Shown: positions 44,464-52,888 of the stretch, in pieces
How positions within the stretch are numbered: position 1 is the first letter of the stretch
Layout of the letters: each line of letters opens with the position of its first letter
Assembly (NCBI RefSeq): GCF_025370875.1
Contig: NZ_JAMXFD010000005.1
Span: forward strand, 1-64,000
DNA: 64,000 nucleotides
Direction of reading: 5' to 3'
From: Laspinema palackyanum D2c
GTDB lineage: Bacteria; Cyanobacteriota; Cyanobacteriia; Cyanobacteriales; Laspinemataceae
The notes under the pieces: generated by a model
What the model was told of the DNA's origin: nothing
Database searches by the model: none
What the model saw: the letters and a program-made list of their open reading frames with translations, nothing else
Made by a program: the position numbers and the translations under genes

Positions 44464-45420
44464 TTATAGACTGGTGGCAGAATGGTCTTAAGCCTCTCAT
44501 GAATCAAACCTTCATTCCGCTACCGTCCGCCTTAATTAGGGGAACGGAAAGGGGATCAAACCTCCATTCCTTTACCTAACCCCTTAATCAGGGGGACGGA
44601 AGGGGAATCTGACGCCCGGTTGAGAGGGTCTGTTCAAAAGTTGGCAAGGGATCTAATGCTTTCCTTTCCGTTTTATGGGTTAGGATGGCTAGTCTTCCTA
44701 ACCACTCTGTGCGATCGCTCTTCCCCCGATTTCAATCGGCTTATAGCCATCAACTCTGGAGACCCGTTCAGTGATACCTGGCCCGCCCTCCGGCTCATCA
44801 CGAGAAACACTGCTGCTACAGAGGGAACTACAAGAAAACTCGGGCAAGCAGAAGCATTAATCTCATGGTTCAGGGGATTCAAAACCATAAAATCTTCTAT
44901 CTTCTATGAGAGATCGCCGCACCCTCCCAATCACAGGTCAATTGGCTTTGGCAATTCACCAAAGACCGCTAATACACCCCATTTTTTATAAAACTCTTTA
45001 AAGAGAAGACTGGATTTTAATTGGTTTAATCTACAAGATTTTAATTTTTTTGTCAACTCTTTTCAAGAAAATTCAGTGGATTCGCTGAGGTTCCCCGTAA
45101 GGGTTCAATTCAAAAAGAATAAATGGGCCTTTATATACCATATTCTTCGTTTAATATCTGCATCAGATTAAACGAAAAATTGATCAGGGGATGAAAAACT
45201 CGATATTTGAGGGGAATACCTGGGGAGGATCCGGTCCAGTTGAACCATCCAGATCGAGATAAATAATCCCCAGTCTGATGCAAACCTATTGGGAGTAAGT
45301 CTCAATCCAGAGGGAACAGACCACAAGGGTGGGTAATAGGGGGTCTCACCCCCTAATTGTAGCCAAAATAGGCTCACAGTTCCCCACTCCTAACCCTTGC
45401 AAACTGTGGCATTCTTAAAC
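44464..45420. other. Gene-poor stretch with two related short segments
   Basis: About 950 bases. Two partly matching segments (near 44530 and 44583: CCTTAATTAGGGGAACGG and CCTTAATCAGGGGGACGG) are an imperfect direct repeat. A 123-residue plus-strand frame (44620-44991) was rejected for poor composition. The AT-rich part near 45000-45180 shows no gene. Confidence 0.45.
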
Positions 45421-46719
45421 TTATTTCGGCACGCCTTCGGTTAAAACTTCATGTCCATCTGGGGTCACCAATACATCATCCTCAATTCGTACCCCAATTC
45501 CTCGCCAGCAGTCCGGGATTTCCGGTTGTCCTTCCACAGGTTTCGTTTCCAACCCGATATAAAGTCCCGGTTCTACGGTTAGGACATTTCCCGGTTGCAA
45601 ATTCTGCGGGTCTTCTCCATTTTGATAAACCCCCACATCATGCACATCTAAACCCAACCAATGTCCCGTTCTGTGCATATAAAAGGGTTTGTATTTTTCT
45701 TCTTTAATAATTTCCTCAATGTCTCCAGTTAGTAATCCAATTTCCATTAATCCTTCCACCAAAACCCGTACCGCCGTTTCGTGAATTTTGCTGTAAGGAT
45801 TTCCCGGTTGCACTTGGGCTGTGGCCTGTTTTTGCGCCTCCAAAACAATATCATAAATCGTCTGTTGTTCTGGTGTAAACGCACCATTCACGGGAAAAGT
45901 TCGGGTAATATCTGCATTGTAATACCCATAGGCGCAACCGGCATCAATCAGCAATAAATCATGGTCTTGCAGTTGGCGATCGTTTTCAATATAATGCAAA
46001 ATACAGCTATTCGCCCCAGATGCAACAATGGAGGGATAAGCAAACCCATTGCCTCCTTGCAACCGGAACAAATGCTCCATTTCCGCTTGAATTTCATACT
46101 CATATCGCCCGGGTTGTGCGAACTCTTGCGCATGAATGTGCGCTTTGACTGAAATTTTCGCAGCTTTTCGCATCAGTTCTAATTCTGCCGGACTTTTCAC
46201 CAAGCGCAACGGATGTAAAATCGTCCCTGAATCTTGAATGGCAACGGGACCAGTTCCCCGCTTGGGATAGGTTCTCATCAACCGCTGCCAATGGGTGAGA
46301 ACTGTTTCATTAAACTTGCGATCGCGCCCAACGTGATAGTATATGCAACTGGCTTTGATTAAATACTGCGGTAACTTTTCTTCCAGTTCACTAATCGGAT
46401 AAGCTTCATCGGCACCATACCGTTCCTTTGCACCTTCCACTCCCATCCGGTATCCCGTCCACACCTCTTTTTCCGGGTCCTTCGGTTGCACAAATAGCAC
46501 AAATTGATGTTCTTCGTGATGGGGTGCAAACACCGCCACCGCATTAGGTTCATTGAACCCGGTTAAATAGTAAAAATCACTATCCTGCCGGAAAGTATAT
46601 TCCACATCATTGTGCATAACGGCCATCGGCGCACTCCGAAAAATCGCGGTCCCACTGCCAATTTTTTCCATCAATGCTTGCCGTCTTTGCTGATATTCTG
46701 CTGCTTCGATCATGGTCAT
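45421..46719 (-). CDS. pepP: Xaa-Pro aminopeptidase (aminopeptidase P)
   Basis: 432 residues. Releases N-terminal residues that precede proline; dinuclear Mn enzyme of family M24B. The creatinase-like N-terminal domain (YTFRQDSDFYYLTGFNEPNA) is followed by the pita-bread catalytic domain with metal ligands in LIDAGCAYGYYNADITRTFP (two Asp), MHRTGHWLGLDVHDVG (His), TVEPGLYIG (Glu) and GVRIEDDVLVT (Glu). ATGs at 46719 and 46713 are both possible starts. No operon partners. Confidence 0.96.
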   Translation of the reverse strand: MTMIEAAEYQQRRQALMEKIGSGTAIFRSAPMAVMHNDVEYTFRQDSDFYYLTGFNEPNAVAVFAPHHEEHQFVLFVQPKDPEKEVWTGYRMGVEGAKERYGADEAYPISELEEKLPQYLIKASCIYYHVGRDRKFNETVLTHWQRLMRTYPKRGTGPVAIQDSGTILHPLRLVKSPAELELMRKAAKISVKAHIHAQEFAQPGRYEYEIQAEMEHLFRLQGGNGFAYPSIVASGANSCILHYIENDRQLQDHDLLLIDAGCAYGYYNADITRTFPVNGAFTPEQQTIYDIVLEAQKQATAQVQPGNPYSKIHETAVRVLVEGLMEIGLLTGDIEEIIKEEKYKPFYMHRTGHWLGLDVHDVGVYQNGEDPQNLQPGNVLTVEPGLYIGLETKPVEGQPEIPDCWRGIGVRIEDDVLVTPDGHEVLTEGVPK

Positions 46720-46876
46720 ATTCTAATCTAACGAGGTTTTCAGTGATTGCTGTCACAGAGTCCAGGTGTTTATTATCACAGATTTTCCCGATCGCGATCG
46801 GCCTGGTTTCCTGCAAAATAGCAGAAAGTAACATAAGGGAATCTACAATTTTTTTTAAGAGGATGCAGTAGCTGTT

Positions 46877-47083
46877 ATGATTGACTTTCTGGTAGAATCT
46901 GCATTTAAAACCGGATGCCTCAGCGTTGAGTCCGAAGCATTAATCCGCCAAGTCCTCGCCACCAAAGGCTGTAAATCAGCGGACTTGGACTCCCTGGAAA
47001 AACTCTGGGAGGCACTCAACACCGGCTGTATTCGTCGCGAAGCAGGTTCCAAATTGGCAATGCCTCTACTAGAAAGGCGCTAA
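46877..47083 (+). CDS. Conserved small protein, 68 residues
   Basis: ATG at 46877. All-helical: MIDFLVESAFKTGCLSVESE, then ALIRQVLATKGCKSADLDSL, then EKLWEALNTGCIRREAG. Three Cys spaced about 18 and 20 residues apart. Composition is typical for a real protein; a strong terminator follows. I do not recognise a characterised family. AGAGGATG about 13 bases upstream is a weak ribosome-binding site. Confidence 0.7.
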   Translation: MIDFLVESAFKTGCLSVESEALIRQVLATKGCKSADLDSLEKLWEALNTGCIRREAGSKLAMPLLERR

Positions 47084-47125
47084 GGCCAGAGGGTATCTCC
47101 CCCCAATTTTAACTCATTGCATCCG

Positions 47126-47153
47126 GGCCGGTTTCTAACCGGCCTTGATTTTT
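47126..47153 (+). terminator. Rho-independent terminator
   Basis: GGCCGGTT and AACCGGCC perfect arms, 3-base loop, then TTGATTTTT; ends the 68-residue gene. Confidence 0.9.
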
Positions 47154-47239
47154 AGGGGTTATCCGCCATCCCCCCATCCCCCTCATCCTCATCCCCCCAT
47201 CCTCTAAAATATTCTATAGAGGAGAAAAACTTTGGAGGA

Positions 47240-48322
47240 ATGCGCTTGACTACCCTAACTCCCCCTGTGGTAACGTATCGAATGCCTGCTGAATGGGAAC
47301 CCCATCAGGCTTGTTGGTTGGCTTTTCCCAGTCATGAAGACCTCTGGATGGAGAGTTTAGAGGCGGCGCGTGGTGAATTTGTGGACCTCTGTCGGGCGAT
47401 CGCTGACCCGGATCCCGTCTCCGGCGAATGTCGTGGAGAACAGTTAGAAATTCTGGTCCTGAATGAAGGGGTAAAAGCGATCGCTGAAGCGGCTTTAACC
47501 GGCATTTCAGCGCGATTTCATATTATCCCCTTTGGAGACATTTGGCTAAGGGATATTGGCCCAATTTTTCGCTTTGAACCCGATGGTACTCTCGCCACAG
47601 TCCGCTTTAATTTTAACGGATGGGGTGAAAAATATATTTTAGAGGGTGATGCTGAAGTGGCAGAAACCATCAGCGATCGCCTCAATTTACCCAGTTACCA
47701 TTTCCCGATTACCCTAGAAGGGGGGGCGATCGAAGTCGATGGCGAAGGCACTTGTTTAACCACTCGGGAATGTTTGTTAAATCCCAATCGCAACCCCCAA
47801 CTCACCCAAGCAGAATTAGAAGAAATTCTGCACGCTGCTTTTGGGGTTTCTAAGGTGTTATGGTTAAATCAAGGCTTACTTAATGATCACACCGATGGAC
47901 ATATTGACACCATCGCCCGATTTATTGCACCGGGTGTCGTCTTATGTATGGAACCCCGAGAGGCAGATGATCCCAATGCCGCAGTCCTCACCGAAATTGC
48001 TCAGAATTTGTCAGAAATGACCGATGCCAAAGGTCGTCCCTTGCAAGTGATTCGCATTCCTTCCCCGGGTAAAATTGTTGATGAAAATGGCGAAATTGTC
48101 CCAGCGAGTTATGCCAACTTTTATATCGGAAATCGCACGGTTGTGGTTCCCACCTACGGCGCAAAGTATGATCAAGAAGCAGTAGAGGCGATCGGCAAAC
48201 TGTTCCCCACTCGCAGGACTATTGGGCGATCGGCCAAAGCCATTTTATTAGGCGGTGGTGCGTTTCACTGCATCACGCAACAACAACCGACTGGGAGGCA
48301 GCAACAACCGGCGGGGGTTTAA
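47240..48322 (+). CDS. aguA: Agmatine deiminase
   Basis: 360 residues. Converts agmatine to N-carbamoylputrescine and ammonia, first step from arginine-derived agmatine to putrescine. Guanidino-group-modifying fold: MPAEWEPHQACWLAFPSHED (substrate loop), FGDIWLRDIGP, TLEGGAIEVDGEG, NDHTDGHIDTIARF, and nucleophile C344 in GGGAFHCITQQQP. The last ten residues (TGRQQQPAGV) and the stop codon come from a palindromic repeat that begins at 48310, so the natural C-terminus has been replaced; the catalytic part is unaffected. The next enzyme of the pathway follows. Confidence 0.95.
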   Translation: MRLTTLTPPVVTYRMPAEWEPHQACWLAFPSHEDLWMESLEAARGEFVDLCRAIADPDPVSGECRGEQLEILVLNEGVKAIAEAALTGISARFHIIPFGDIWLRDIGPIFRFEPDGTLATVRFNFNGWGEKYILEGDAEVAETISDRLNLPSYHFPITLEGGAIEVDGEGTCLTTRECLLNPNRNPQLTQAELEEILHAAFGVSKVLWLNQGLLNDHTDGHIDTIARFIAPGVVLCMEPREADDPNAAVLTEIAQNLSEMTDAKGRPLQVIRIPSPGKIVDENGEIVPASYANFYIGNRTVVVPTYGAKYDQEAVEAIGKLFPTRRTIGRSAKAILLGGGAFHCITQQQPTGRQQQPAGV

Positions 48323-48331
48323 ACCCCCGCC
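48310..48331. repeat. GGGGGTTTAAACCCCC palindrome at the aguA stop
   Basis: GGCGGGGGTTT and AAACCCCCGCC. The TAA in its centre is the aguA stop codon. Confidence 0.85.
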
Positions 48332-48341
48332 TAATAGCTAA

Positions 48342-48359
48342 AGTCGTCTAAAGACGACT
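48342..48359. repeat. Palindrome AGTCGTCTAAAGACGACT
   Basis: Part of the repeat block between aguA and aguB. Confidence 0.75.
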
Positions 48360-48388
48360 GAAAGAAAGTTTTATCCAGTGGTATTTTT

Positions 48389-48406
48389 AGTCGGATTTAT
48401 CCGACT
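48389..48406. repeat. Palindrome AGTCGGATTTATCCGACT
   Basis: Part of the same block; flanked by TTAGCTATTAGCT on its right, whose reverse (CTAATAGCTAAAG) occurs at 48331-48343. Confidence 0.75.
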
Positions 48407-48416
48407 TTAGCTATTA

Positions 48417-48438
48417 GCTGGGGGTTTAAACCCCCAGC
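48417..48438. repeat. Second GGGGGTTTAAACCCCC palindrome
   Basis: GCTGGGGGTTT and AAACCCCCAGC. With the copy at 48310 it brackets the block, so the whole 48310-48438 segment is itself a large inverted repeat around 48374. Confidence 0.8.
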
Positions 48439-48439
48439 G

Positions 48440-48467
48440 GTAGAGGCGATTCGCGAATCGCCTCTAC
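48440..48467. repeat. GGCGATTCGCGAATCGCC palindrome, copy 2
   Basis: GTAGAGGCGATTCG followed directly by CGAATCGCCTCTAC; perfect 28-base palindrome. Copy 1 is at 37727-37754. Confidence 0.9.
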
Positions 48468-48531
48468 AAACAACCCCCGGGGATTTAAACCCCCGCCAGA
48501 CTCTTCACCCCTTATCCATCTTTTAACTCCA

Positions 48532-49392
48532 ATGACTCAAATGGTTACGGTTGCTGCGCTACAAACCGCCTTTTCTGAAGACAAAAATACCAACGTTTCT
48601 CGCGTCACAGAATTGGTCCGAGAAGCGGCATCGAAAGGCGCTCAAATTATCCTCCCTTCTGAATTATTTGAAGGCTATTATTTTTGCCGCGAAGAACGGG
48701 ATAAGTTTTTTGCTTGGGCGCATCCCGTTGAGGGACATCCGACAATTACCCACTTTCAAAAGATAGCGGCAGAATTAAACGTGGTGATTCCTGTATCATT
48801 TTTTGAAAAGGCCGGGCCCGCTTATTATAATAGTATCGCCATTGTCGATGCTGATGGAACGGTTTTAGGGATTTATCGCAAAAGTCATATTCCCGATGGT
48901 CCCGGTTATGAGGAGAAATTCTATTTCCGTCCAGGAAATACGGGATTTAAAGTTTGGAAAACCAGCTATGGGACAATTGGCGTGGGAATTTGTTGGGATC
49001 AATGGTTTCCAGAATGTGCCCGATCAATGGTGTTAATGGGGGCGGATTTGTTGTTTTATCCCACGGCGATCGGCAGTGAACCTTTGGATCCGGATTTAGA
49101 TACCAAAGACCCTTGGCAACGGGTGATGATTGGTCATGCGGTGGCGAATATTGTCCCCGTTGTGGCAGCAAATCGCATCGGGACGGAAGAGGGACAAACC
49201 TTTTATGGTCATTCCTTTATTGCCAATCAACGGGGGGATAAGGTGGCGGAATTAGACCGCGATCGCCCGGGGGTAATTTGTGCCAGCTTTGATTTGGATG
49301 CGATCGCCCGAACTCGTGCCTCTTTTGGCTTTTTCCGCGATCGGCGTCCTGAACTCTACGGCGTTCTTTCTACTGCCGACGGAACACTTTAA
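48532..49392 (+). CDS. aguB: N-carbamoylputrescine amidase
   Basis: 286 residues, nitrilase superfamily. Hydrolyses N-carbamoylputrescine to putrescine, CO2 and ammonia. The Glu-Lys-Cys triad is visible: E44 (LPSELFEGYYF), K117 (IYRKSHIPDG), C154 (GVGICWDQWFPE). Length and the SELFEG-YF signature mark the plant/bacterial AguB branch. ATG start at 48532. It follows aguA, with 209 bases of palindromic repeats in between, so co-transcription must pass through those hairpins. The 3' end overlaps the facing znuB gene by 23 bases. Confidence 0.96.
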   Translation: MTQMVTVAALQTAFSEDKNTNVSRVTELVREAASKGAQIILPSELFEGYYFCREERDKFFAWAHPVEGHPTITHFQKIAAELNVVIPVSFFEKAGPAYYNSIAIVDADGTVLGIYRKSHIPDGPGYEEKFYFRPGNTGFKVWKTSYGTIGVGICWDQWFPECARSMVLMGADLLFYPTAIGSEPLDPDLDTKDPWQRVMIGHAVANIVPVVAANRIGTEEGQTFYGHSFIANQRGDKVAELDRDRPGVICASFDLDAIARTRASFGFFRDRRPELYGVLSTADGTL

Positions 49393-50272
49393 GGTTCAAG
49401 ATTTGACTCCCGCATAATACGGCCAAAAACACTGAAAATTGCACCACCACAATGCTAGGGCCCGAGGCAAAATTAAACAGTCCTGACCCTAGCATTCCCA
49501 CCAGAGAACTGGTTGCCCCCAATATCACCGAAAGGGTAATAAATAGGGTAAAATGATGAGTGAGTAATTTGGCCGTTGCTGCGGGAATCACCAGAAACGC
49601 ATTAATCAGTAAAATCCCCACCGCCTTGATAGAAATTGCCACAGTCAGAGACAGCAAAACTACAAACAAATAACGATGAATATCAACAGCAACTCCTTGA
49701 ACTTGGGCCAGTTCTGGATTCAGGGTGAGTAAAATTTGCTGCCGCCAAGTTGAGAATAAAAACAGGCAACTAATAACCAGTAATCCCACAATTAAGAAAA
49801 TATCAGTTTGCCCGATCGCCAGGATATCTCCAAACAACACCGCCATTAAATTTCCTCGATATCCGGGGATAAAACTGGTCAAAATTACCCCAATTGCCAA
49901 GGCCCCAGAAACGGCAATACTAAACACACTATCACTGGGTAATTTTGTGCGTTCGATTAAATACAAGGAGGAGAGTCCAAATAAGAGGGTAAACGGTAAC
50001 AGCGTCCAATTCGGGTCAACCTGCAATAACACCCCTAACACGACCCCAACTAACGCCGAATGTCCCACGGCATGACTGAAAAACGAAAGTTGGCGCAACA
50101 CTACAAAAGTACCGAGGAACCCTCCGAGAATTCCCAGCAAGACCCCACCGGCGATCGCCCGTTGCATGAAAGGGAAACTCAGTAATTCCAGGAAGTTTGT
50201 CCATGCCGTATTTCCCAAGAGTAAATCTCCCTGAAAAGGGTTGAAAATTTCTAAGAAATTCGCTATCATCAT
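49370..50272 (-). CDS. znuB: Zinc ABC transporter permease
   Basis: 300 residues, ABC-3 family, about eight membrane helices. Signature segments: GGVLLGILGGFLGTFVVLRQ, SFFSHAVGHSALVGVVLGVL, AVGILLINAFLVIPAATAKL. It works with ZnuA and ZnuC, but here is separated from znuC by the antiparallel smtB-type gene, so it needs its own promoter in the 63-bp divergent gap, or depends on readthrough from znuC. It ends inside the 3' end of aguB (convergent). Confidence 0.92.
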   Translation of the reverse strand: MMIANFLEIFNPFQGDLLLGNTAWTNFLELLSFPFMQRAIAGGVLLGILGGFLGTFVVLRQLSFFSHAVGHSALVGVVLGVLLQVDPNWTLLPFTLLFGLSSLYLIERTKLPSDSVFSIAVSGALAIGVILTSFIPGYRGNLMAVLFGDILAIGQTDIFLIVGLLVISCLFLFSTWRQQILLTLNPELAQVQGVAVDIHRYLFVVLLSLTVAISIKAVGILLINAFLVIPAATAKLLTHHFTLFITLSVILGATSSLVGMLGSGLFNFASGPSIVVVQFSVFLAVLCGSQILNLKVFRRQ

Positions 50273-50335
50273 TAATATCTGAAAGAATAATCAAGTATTC
50301 AAGTTTTTTACTGATATTTTCCCTAAACGCAAATC
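50273..50335. promoter_or_regulatory. Divergent smtB-znuB control region
   Basis: 63 AT-rich bases between two divergent starts. An imperfect inverted pair (TCTGAAAGAATA with CAAGTATTCAAG, near 50278-50303) resembles an ArsR/SmtB 12-2-12 operator only weakly (about 5 of 12 matched). Confidence 0.3.
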
Positions 50336-50743
50336 ATGGCAGTTAACTATTCTACCGATAAAATGGCCGGAGATGCCCAAAAGGACTCCGATGAACTCGA
50401 ATGCACCTCTGAACACGCGATCGACCTCGAAAATATCAATAGTCTCCAAAATCAGCTATTGAAGGAAGACAAAGCACAACGAATGGCGGAGTTTTTTAGC
50501 TTTCTTGGGGATGCCAATCGCTTGCGAATCATTTCCGCCTTGGCGTTAAAAGAACTCTGCGTTCATGAATTAGCGGAAATTGTCCAAATGACCGAATCAG
50601 CAGTTTCCCACCAATTGCGGAATTTAAAAGCAATTCGCCTGGTTAGTTATCGCAAAGAAGGACGCCGGGTCTATTATCGACTTCAAGATAATCATGTGGT
50701 TAGTCTCTATGAGGCAGTGACGGAACATTTGGATGAAGAATGA
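50336..50743 (+). CDS. ArsR/SmtB-family zinc sensor
   Basis: 135 residues. Winged-helix repressor with FFSFLGDANRLRIISALAL and the recognition helix MTESAVSHQLRNLKAIRLVS. The alpha-5 metal site is complete: D-x-H...H-x-x-E in QDNHVVSLYEAVTEHLDE, as in SmtB/ZiaR. The alpha-3 site is reduced (ELCVHELAE, C-V-H in place of C-V-C). The N-terminal arm has one Cys and a His (ELECTSEHAID). Zinc binding should release DNA. It lies between znuC and znuB on the opposite strand, which is unusual for a sensor of this class, normally paired with zinc export or metallothionein genes. Confidence 0.88.
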   Translation: MAVNYSTDKMAGDAQKDSDELECTSEHAIDLENINSLQNQLLKEDKAQRMAEFFSFLGDANRLRIISALALKELCVHELAEIVQMTESAVSHQLRNLKAIRLVSYRKEGRRVYYRLQDNHVVSLYEAVTEHLDEE

Positions 50744-50806
50744 GGGAGTAATGGAAAAGGAGAAGAAACGACTGAAGTCGTTACTACGAACTTCTCCCCC
50801 ATTTCC

Positions 50807-51637
50807 TCAATGATCATGATGATAGTGAGCAAAAGCGGGTCCATAAGTGGCTAACAAATTTTGAGGTGCTAAGGCAATATCCGGTGCACCGCTACAGACT
50901 AGGGTTTGATTTAAACAAATCACGCGATCGCAATGGCGACTAACCATATTGAGGTCATGGGATACTTGCAACACCGTCCAATTTTGTTCCGTTTTTAACT
51001 CATTTAACAAGTTGTAAAAATCCGCTTCTCCCTGAACATCAACTCCCGCTAATGCTTCATCTAAAATCAGCAATTGGCGAGACATCACTAAACAATAGGC
51101 GAGTAATACCCGCTTTAATTGTCCCCCACTCAGAGCACCGACTGCGCGATGGCGCAAATGCAAGGCATCCACTCGCCGCAATGCTGACATCACTGCTGTC
51201 TGTTTCTCGGGGTTCGTCTGCCAGGGAAACCGTTGCATTCGCGAGAGGGAAAACGCTTCCCGTTCTTGCCATCCGAGCCCCACGACTTCCCCAACGGAAA
51301 TGGGAAAGGTGCGATCGAATAGAAAAGTCTGGGGAATATAACCGAGATGCGATCGCAACCGTCCCAGCTTTTCCAAAGGTCTTCCCATGATTTCCACCTG
51401 ACCCGAACTGCGAGGAATCAACCCTAAAATCGCTTGAACTAAGGTGCTTTTTCCGGCCCCATTTGGCCCAACCACGGCAACATTCGTTCCCGATGTTAAT
51501 TCAAAAGAAACATCCCGCAAGGCCGGATAATTGCCTCGGTAAACGCTCAAATTTTCTATCTTAACAATCGAGTAATTCCGAGTAAATGCCACATCTAACT
51601 CCCGGCGATTACCATCCCACGCTTCACCCATTCTCAT
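50807..51637 (-). CDS. znuC: Zinc ABC transporter ATPase
   Basis: 276 residues from the ATG at 51637, 5 bases after the znuA stop; a TTG at 51652 would overlap znuA. Walker A VAVVGPNGAGKSTLVQAI, Q-loop in LGYIPQTFLFD, ABC signature VGALSGGQLKRVLLAYCL, Walker B QLLILDEALAGVD, H-loop VLQVSHDLNMVS. His-rich end HYHHDH. Energises zinc import with ZnuA/ZnuB. Second gene of the znuA-znuC operon, convergent with the smtB-type gene. Confidence 0.93.
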   Translation of the reverse strand: MRMGEAWDGNRRELDVAFTRNYSIVKIENLSVYRGNYPALRDVSFELTSGTNVAVVGPNGAGKSTLVQAILGLIPRSSGQVEIMGRPLEKLGRLRSHLGYIPQTFLFDRTFPISVGEVVGLGWQEREAFSLSRMQRFPWQTNPEKQTAVMSALRRVDALHLRHRAVGALSGGQLKRVLLAYCLVMSRQLLILDEALAGVDVQGEADFYNLLNELKTEQNWTVLQVSHDLNMVSRHCDRVICLNQTLVCSGAPDIALAPQNLLATYGPAFAHYHHDH

Positions 51638-51642
51638 AATAG

Positions 51643-52629
51643 TTACCGACAAGCATTTACAATCGTTTCTAAATTTCCGCGCATCGCAGTCAAATAATGT
51701 TGGGGGTCGAGGGGACCCGATTCTAAGGAGTCAATTTCATACAAAGGTAAATTGAGGTCCGTTGCCAAGGTTTTTAATACTCGATTTTCCACTTGCGGTT
51801 CCGAAAAAAGTGCCTTCGCTTGATACTGCTGAACCGCTTGCACTGTTTTTTGGATATCCTGGGGAGACAGACTTGCATCCGGGACAGAAACCACGGCCAG
51901 TTGTTGCAAATTGTAGCGATCGGCTAGATAAGGATAGGCATCATGAAAGGTAATAAAGGTACAATTAGGATATTGGGATAAAGTCTGCTGAAACTCTTGA
52001 TCCAGTTGTTCTAATTGCTGAATATAAGCTGCGGCATTGGCTTCATAAATGCCTTGATTAGCTGGATCTGCGGCAATTAAACCATCTCGAATGGTGGCAA
52101 CTTGTTGTTGAGCAAATACGGGATCAAGCCAAACATGAGGATTCCCCTCAGCATGATCATGATGATGTCCGTCATCATGATCATGGTCATGATCATGATT
52201 GCTATCAACCGCTTTCACAACCGGGGTATTATCATCTAAAGGTTGAATCCCGGCACTTGCATTAATTTCCTGTAAGTTGGGATTATTAGCATTAGTAATG
52301 GTATTTTCGAGAAATTCCTCTAAACCGATACCATTTTTGACTAAAATATTGGCAGTGGCGATCGCCTGAACATCTGCGGGTCTCGCCTGATACTCATGGA
52401 CATCGCTTCCCGGAGGAATCAACACTTGCACCTGTGCGCTATCCCCCGTCACGGCGCGAGTAAACCAATACATCGGCAGAAACGTGGCGACAACATTCAC
52501 CGAGGGGGTGTCGGATACAGCGAGTTGCGTATCAGTTTCCGTCTCAGCAACGGGTTCACGACAGGCGATCGCCATCGGCAATAGTAGGAGTGGGAGAAGC
52601 GATCGGCTCAACAGTTTAGGAATCACCAT
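51643..52629 (-). CDS. znuA: Zinc-binding lipoprotein of the ABC importer
   Basis: 328 residues. Lipobox LLLPMAIAC gives a lipid-anchored, periplasm-facing protein. Cluster A-I solute-binding fold with ligands in PGSDVHEYQ (His), EGNPHVWLDP (His), FITFHDAYPYL (His) and YEIDSLE (acidic). The loop between the first two is His/Asp-rich (NHDHDHDHDDGHHHDHAEGN), the mark of zinc-specific members over manganese ones. First gene of the operon; a promoter with an overlapping Zur-like box lies just upstream. Confidence 0.94.
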   Translation of the reverse strand: MVIPKLLSRSLLPLLLLPMAIACREPVAETETDTQLAVSDTPSVNVVATFLPMYWFTRAVTGDSAQVQVLIPPGSDVHEYQARPADVQAIATANILVKNGIGLEEFLENTITNANNPNLQEINASAGIQPLDDNTPVVKAVDSNHDHDHDHDDGHHHDHAEGNPHVWLDPVFAQQQVATIRDGLIAADPANQGIYEANAAAYIQQLEQLDQEFQQTLSQYPNCTFITFHDAYPYLADRYNLQQLAVVSVPDASLSPQDIQKTVQAVQQYQAKALFSEPQVENRVLKTLATDLNLPLYEIDSLESGPLDPQHYLTAMRGNLETIVNACR

Positions 52630-52668
52630 GAGTTCAAGGGACTTTCAATAACGAGTCAGATTTTCCCT

Positions 52669-52689
52669 ATTATACGAGAATAAGTCTCA
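52669..52689 (-). promoter_or_regulatory. znuA promoter -10 with overlapping Zur/Fur-like box
   Basis: On the minus strand a perfect TATAAT (52669-52674) follows TGAGACTTATTCTCG (52675-52689), a 7-1-7 inverted repeat with 5 of 7 arms paired. It matches the layout of the Fur-family box TGATAATnATTATCA. A repressor there would cover the -35/-10 spacer, as expected for zinc-dependent repression by Zur. The zur gene itself is not in this window. Confidence 0.5.
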
Positions 52690-52888
52690 TTCTGACCAAC
52701 GATTTCCCTGGCGGAGTAGGGGCCAGTCCTTCCCGTTCTCAAATTGCAGACTGAAAATATAGAGGTTTCCCAACTCATGAGTTACCCATAGCGATCACAA
52801 GTGCCTTAGCATCAGTGTGTTAGCACTTAAATCTTGATCGGTAAGCTGTTGCGTGTTTAAAAGGGAATATAAAGGGAGGACAATCAGC

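Noticed and set aside
44620-44991. 123-residue plus-strand frame upstream of the kinase
   Set aside because: Begins upstream of a plausible ATG with no ribosome-binding site, and the composition looks like translated non-coding DNA.
48310-48531. CRISPR array between aguA and aguB
   Set aside because: The repeats are different palindromes with no regular repeat-spacer pattern.
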